6,875 nt of DNA from Prevotella sp. UBA3837 (GTDB lineage: Bacteria > Bacteroidota > Bacteroidia > Bacteroidales > Bacteroidaceae): positions 9,402 to 16,276 of the forward strand of contig DGHX01000160.1 in NCBI GenBank assembly GCA_002392835.1. Reading direction: 5' to 3'. The notes under the pieces were generated by a model. It was not told where the DNA came from. It searched no databases and worked only from the letters and a program-made list of their open reading frames with translations. Every line of letters starts with the position of its first letter. Positions within the stretch are counted from its first letter, which is position 1. This document shows positions 4,451 to 6,875 of this stretch, piece by piece. A program made the position numbers and the translations under genes.

Positions 4451-5725
4451 ATGTACAACATCATCATCTACCTCTACCTGGCTGGCGTGGCCGTTTACAG
4501 CCTTTTCAATGAGAAGGTGCGGAAGATGTGGCGTGGCGAGCGCGCTGCCTTCGACGTGCTGCGACAGAAGGTGGAGCCGGGCGCCCGCTACGTGTGGTTC
4601 CACGCCGCCTCGCTGGGCGAGTTCGAGCAGGGACGGCCGCTGATGGAGCAGGTACGGCAGCGCCACCCCGAGCTGAAGATTCTGCTCACCTTCTTCTCGC
4701 CCTCGGGCTACGAGGTGCGCAAGAACTACGAGGGTGCCGACATCATCTGCTACCTGCCCTTAGACACCATACGCAACGCACGCCGATTCCTGCGGCTCAT
4801 AAGGCCCGAGATGGCCTTCTTCATCAAGTACGAGTTCTGGTACAACTACCTGCACATACTGAAGCACCGCCACGTGCCCACCTACAGCGTGAGCAGCATC
4901 TTCCGAGAAGGACAGGTGTTCTTCCGCTGGTACGGCCGCCAGTACGGCCACGTGCTGAAGTGCTTCACCCACTTCTACGTGCAGAACGAGAAGAGCCGCG
5001 AGCTGCTCCACGGCATCGGCATCGACAACGTGAGCGTCGTCGGCGACACCCGCTTCGACCGCGTGCTGCAGATAAAACAAAAGCCAGCCCCCCTGTCCTC
5101 CCCCGAGGGGGACACTATAGACCTGCTCTTTGGAAACGATGCCAAAATCTTCGTAGCCGGCAGCAGCTGGCCCCCTGACGAGGACATCTTCATCCGCTAC
5201 TTCCGCCAGCACCCCGAATGGAAGCTCATCATAGCCCCCCACGTCATCGGCGAAGACCACCTGCGCCAGATAGAGAATCAACTGGACGGCTGGCAAGTCC
5301 GCCGCCTCACCTCAATCGCCAAAACTATAGAAGCCCCCTCGGGGGCCGTAGGGGGGGCTTCGGCCGTAGGGGGGGCTTCGGCTCTCCTCATCGACTGCTT
5401 CGGCCTGCTGAGCAGCATCTACCGCTATGCCACGGTGTGCTATGTGGGCGGCGGCTTCGGCGTGAGCATCCACAACACGCTGGAGGCGGCCGTATGGGGC
5501 AAGCCCGTCGTCTTCGGACCGGAGAACAAGAAGTTCCAGGAGGCGCAGGGCCTGAAGGCCAGCGGCGGCGGCTTCGAGATCAGCGGCTACGACGACTTCG
5601 AGCGGCTGATGGACCGCTTCGCCGCCGATGCCGCCTTCACCGCCAGCGCCGGACAGAAGGCGGGTGCATACGTGGAGAGCCTGACGGGCGCCACAGAGAA
5701 GATACTGAGAGACGTGTTTAAGTGA
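4451..5725 (+). CDS. waaA: 3-deoxy-D-manno-octulosonic acid (Kdo) transferase, with two in-frame repeat insertions
   Basis: A 424-residue GT-B, family GT30 Kdo transferase, which adds Kdo from CMP-Kdo to the lipid A precursor at the inner membrane. An N-terminal membrane anchor (about 2-19) is followed by HAASLGE (51-57), where E57 matches the catalytic Glu of the family; then GDTRFDR (198-204), SSWPPDED, DCFGLLSSIYRYA (315-327), GGGFG (333-337) and HNTLEAA (341-347). The frame is open from ATG 4391, but the 20 extra codons are repeat R2; MYNIIIYLYLAG at 4451 is the family N-terminus. Two palindromic elements lie inside the gene in frame: R3 gives residues 211-224 (between GDTRFDR and the second domain) and R4 gives 291-310 (a loop before LLIDCFG). 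Both sites look like surface linkers and all motifs survive, so the enzyme is probably functional. Its stop overlaps the next gene's GTG. Confidence 0.95.
   Translation: MYNIIIYLYLAGVAVYSLFNEKVRKMWRGERAAFDVLRQKVEPGARYVWFHAASLGEFEQGRPLMEQVRQRHPELKILLTFFSPSGYEVRKNYEGADIICYLPLDTIRNARRFLRLIRPEMAFFIKYEFWYNYLHILKHRHVPTYSVSSIFREGQVFFRWYGRQYGHVLKCFTHFYVQNEKSRELLHGIGIDNVSVVGDTRFDRVLQIKQKPAPLSSPEGDTIDLLFGNDAKIFVAGSSWPPDEDIFIRYFRQHPEWKLIIAPHVIGEDHLRQIENQLDGWQVRRLTSIAKTIEAPSGAVGGASAVGGASALLIDCFGLLSSIYRYATVCYVGGGFGVSIHNTLEAAVWGKPVVFGPENKKFQEAQGLKASGGGFEISGYDDFERLMDRFAADAAFTASAGQKAGAYVESLTGATEKILRDVFK
5081..5122 (-). repeat. Palindromic element R3 (inside waaA, reverse)
   Basis: Reverse copy with core TCCCCC-GA-GGGGGA (5099-5112) and CTATAG (5115-5120) two bases beyond it. 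The outer stem pair is T5099-A5112, where the other copies have G-C: both sides changed together. The C-run side is diverged (AGCCAGCCCCCC). It is translated as KPAPLSSPEGDTID, the same reading frame as R1 in gltX (APPSAPEGATID). Confidence 0.82.
5323..5380 (+). repeat. Palindromic element R4 (inside waaA, with an internal duplication)
   Basis: Forward copy: CTATAG (5325-5330), core GCCCCC-TC-GGGGGC (5333-5346), then two G7 runs (5351-5357 and 5369-5375). GAAGCCCCC at its start can alternatively pair with GGGGGCTTC downstream, so two hairpins compete. It is translated as KTIEAPSGAVGGASAVGGAS, the same frame as forward copy R2 would have (KTIVAPSGAEGGG). Confidence 0.85.
5344..5379 (+). repeat. 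18-bp tandem duplication within R4
   Basis: GGCCGTAGGGGGGGCTTC occurs twice head to tail, at 5344-5361 and 5362-5379, without a mismatch. Being 18 bp it adds exactly six codons and gives AVGGAS-AVGGAS in WaaA. The identity suggests a recent slippage or recombination event in the G-rich part of the element. Confidence 0.9.
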
Positions 5726-6165
5726 AGAATGACCAACACAATGTGCAGTGCATGATGCAAGTGAAGACAGGAAAACCCCAGATAGTGACGCTGGCCCTCT
5801 GTGCCGCCATGCTCCTCGCCGTGCTGCTGATGCCGCTGGTGCAGGTGATGAGCTACCGGTGGGGGCTGGCCGAGCTGCCGCATAAGATAGGGCGGCTGGT
5901 AGACAGCGCCGCCGTGCAGGGCGTGGCCTTCGTGCTGCTGGCCCTGATGGTGCTGGCCCCCGTGGCCGTGGCCGTGGCCACCATGCTGAAGGGGCGCGCC
6001 GGCAAGGTGCTGCGCTGCACGCCCGCCGCAGCATCGCTGCTCCTGCTGCTGCCACTGATAGCCGGACGGCATGCCGCTCCCGCAGCAGGCCTGTGGGCCT
6101 ACGTGCTGCTGGCAGTGGCCACCATAGCAGCCGACTATATCTTACATCGAAAGAATTCCTTTTAA
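5722..6165 (+). CDS. Small four-helix membrane protein, function unknown
   Basis: I do not recognise this family. From the GTG at 5722 it has 147 residues and four predicted membrane segments: about 21-43, 66-89, 101-115 and 120-141, with a basic loop KGRAGKVLR (90-98) between the second and third and a basic end HRKNSF. The GTG overlaps the waaA stop (GTGA), suggesting translational coupling. A start at ATG 5752 or 5755 (MMQVKTGKPQ) is equally plausible and would put the first membrane segment nearer the N-terminus, as is usual. The last helix opens PAAGLWAY, close to PAFGAWLY in the next gene's product, and both end their first helix in LL-x-P, hinting at distant relationship. Being downstream of waaA suggests an envelope role, but there is no direct evidence. 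Confidence 0.7.
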   Translation: MKNDQHNVQCMMQVKTGKPQIVTLALCAAMLLAVLLMPLVQVMSYRWGLAELPHKIGRLVDSAAVQGVAFVLLALMVLAPVAVAVATMLKGRAGKVLRCTPAAASLLLLLPLIAGRHAAPAAGLWAYVLLAVATIAADYILHRKNSF

Positions 6166-6202
6166 TTAACTTTATTATTAACCCATTAAAAACTGTATTA
6201 TT

Positions 6203-6649
6203 ATGGCTAACTTAACAAAAGAACAAATCAATCTCTACACCGTGATTGGTAGCGCAGTCCTCCTCGTCATCTGGCTGCTCATTCCTTCTATTTCAATGAA
6301 AGTGTTCGGCTTCGGCGACAGCTACGCCATGGTCAATGCCCTCAGCGGACTGGGTGTCGTCATGACGCTGATGATCATCCTGCTCTTCCTCTGCCCCCTC
6401 TACATCCTGCTTTATAGCTACAAGGAGAAGATGCCGGCTCTGAAGCCCATCTTTGTGCTCGACCGCAAGATTGCTGGCTTCGTGCTGGCTGGCCTGGCCC
6501 TGCTGTTCATCATCCTGCTCTTCGTGTTCAAGGTCGAAGTAGGCTTCGGCGGCAGCATTCCCCTGAGCCCCGCCTTCGGTGCATGGCTCTACCTCATCAT
6601 TGCCGGTGGCATCTGCTGGCTGGGCATGGAGGCCGAGAAGGTGAAGTAA
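6203..6649 (+). CDS. Small four-helix membrane protein, function unknown
   Basis: A 148-residue integral membrane protein with no family I can name. Predicted segments are about 11-31, 47-71, 91-109 and 123-141; the loop SYKEKMPALKP (72-82) is basic and probably cytoplasmic, as is the tail EAEKVK. There is no signal peptide beyond the first helix and no catalytic motif. The ATG at 6203 follows a 37-nt A/T-rich gap (6166-6202) in which no TAnnTTTG promoter element is visible, so read-through from waaA and the preceding gene is likely, although the gap could give strong translation. Its layout, LLIP at the end of helix 1 and PAFGAWLY at the start of helix 4 mirror the preceding membrane protein. 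A strong terminator follows 26 nt after the stop. Confidence 0.8.
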   Translation: MANLTKEQINLYTVIGSAVLLVIWLLIPSISMKVFGFGDSYAMVNALSGLGVVMTLMIILLFLCPLYILLYSYKEKMPALKPIFVLDRKIAGFVLAGLALLFIILLFVFKVEVGFGGSIPLSPAFGAWLYLIIAGGICWLGMEAEKVK

Positions 6650-6675
6650 GCATTCCTTTCCCATCATCACAACGC

Positions 6676-6709
6676 AACAGGCGAGGCCGGCTGGTCTCGC
6701 CTGTTTTCA
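6676..6709 (+). terminator. Intrinsic (Rho-independent) terminator
   Basis: AACAGGCGAG (6676-6685) pairs perfectly with CTCGCCTGTT (6696-6705). The inner GCCGGCTGGT can add three more pairs (one G-T) around a GGCT tetraloop, giving a stem of up to 13 bp. It is followed by a T-run, which the stem partly shares. It closes the gltX-waaA-membrane protein unit. Confidence 0.88.
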
Positions 6710-6712
6710 TGG

Positions 6713-6849
6713 TTCTACAAGAATTCGTAGGTGAAGGCTGTACTTTAGAAAAACAGACAAAAACCGGAAAAACAGATAAAATCCATTCCCATAGTTTTCA
6801 ACCTCAACTGTTTTTATCTGTTTTTCTGGTTGATTCTACATGATTTCGT
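6713..6849 (+). repeat. Non-coding repeat-rich block after the terminator
   Basis: There is no credible gene from 6710 to 6875. Two 16-bp direct repeats with two mismatches, TTCTACAAGAATTCGT (6713-6728) and TTCTACATGATTTCGT (6834-6849), enclose the block. Inside, GAAAAACAGAYAAAA-type sequence occurs twice directly (6748-6765 and 6767-6784) and once inverted. The arrangement looks like a small interspersed element or the remnant of one. Confidence 0.55.
6764..6829 (+). repeat. 18-bp inverted repeat with 30-nt loop
   Basis: CCGGAAAAACAGATAAAA (6764-6781) pairs with TTTTATCTGTTTTTCTGG (6812-6829) over 18 positions with a single G-T wobble. The loop is 6782-6811. The A/T-rich stem without a G/C-rich section does not look like an ordinary terminator; it may be a MITE-like or palindromic intergenic element. 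Confidence 0.6.
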
Positions 6850-6859
6850 GTGGGTAATT

Positions 6860-6874
6860 ACTGACCCCACCCCC
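6860..6874 (-). repeat. G-rich end repeat, right copy
   Basis: On the - strand this reads GGGGGTGGGGTCAGT, identical to 5-19. The sequences inward of the match differ: GACTAAG on the left, AATTACC on the right. The shared part is therefore short and sits at the very edge of the window, as expected if a longer repeat continues beyond both ends. Confidence 0.6.
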
Positions 6875-6875
6875 A

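Noticed and set aside
3977..5380. The four repeats as a CRISPR array
   Set aside because: Spacing is irregular (hundreds of bases), orientation alternates and they lie in or between genes; no cas gene is present.
6583..6843. An 86-codon + strand frame at the window end
   Set aside because: It begins inside the 6203-6649 gene in another frame, runs through the terminator hairpin and repeat block, and has no protein-like composition.

Overview
The window looks like a fragment of a Bacteroidota chromosome, most likely a GC-rich Prevotella-type member of the Bacteroidales. The grounds are the gene content (DprA, QueH, GltX and a Kdo transferase, with Bacteroidales-type protein sequences), a textbook Bacteroidota promoter (TTTG, 18 nt, TATCTTTG) in front of gltX, and the absence of strong Shine-Dalgarno sites. 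All convincing genes lie on the + strand.

Layout. Positions 1-145 are non-coding and hold a G-rich end repeat, a 9-bp-period CAGAT repeat and a small hairpin. A hotdog acyl-CoA thioesterase (146-559) overlaps dprA (556-1683) by ATGA. A 70-nt gap carrying a second, inverted copy of the CAGAT-type repeat leads to queH (1754-2365), the last enzyme of queuosine synthesis. A separate promoter then drives gltX (2452-4017), followed by a small DUF559 PD-(D/E)XK-like nuclease gene (4024-4410), waaA/kdtA (4451-5725) and a small four-helix membrane protein (5722-6165). A second four-helix membrane protein (6203-6649) follows, closed by a strong intrinsic terminator (6676-6709). The remaining ~165 bases are non-coding and repeat-rich, and the last 15 bases or so mirror the first ones.

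The most unusual part is 3977-5380. Four copies of a ~40-bp palindromic element (CTATAG, 2 nt, a GCCCCC-2nt-GGGGGC hairpin core, then a G7-8 run ending in CTT) lie within 1.4 kb in strictly alternating orientation. One copy supplies the last codons of gltX, one sits directly against the waaA start codon, and two lie inside the waaA reading frame without breaking it. One inverted pair brackets the DUF559 gene almost to the base, and that gene is visibly less GC-rich than its neighbours. In one copy the outer hairpin pair has changed from G-C to T-A on both sides, which suggests the fold is under selection. I read this as a protein-tolerated interspersed repeat, comparable in idea to Rickettsia palindromic elements, possibly moved or maintained together with the DUF559 nuclease gene. 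That functional link is a hypothesis.

Apart from this the genes are ordinary housekeeping functions: DNA uptake/recombination, tRNA modification, tRNA charging and lipid A-Kdo assembly. The near-identical inverted ends suggest the window is a contig that stops in two copies of the same genomic repeat.
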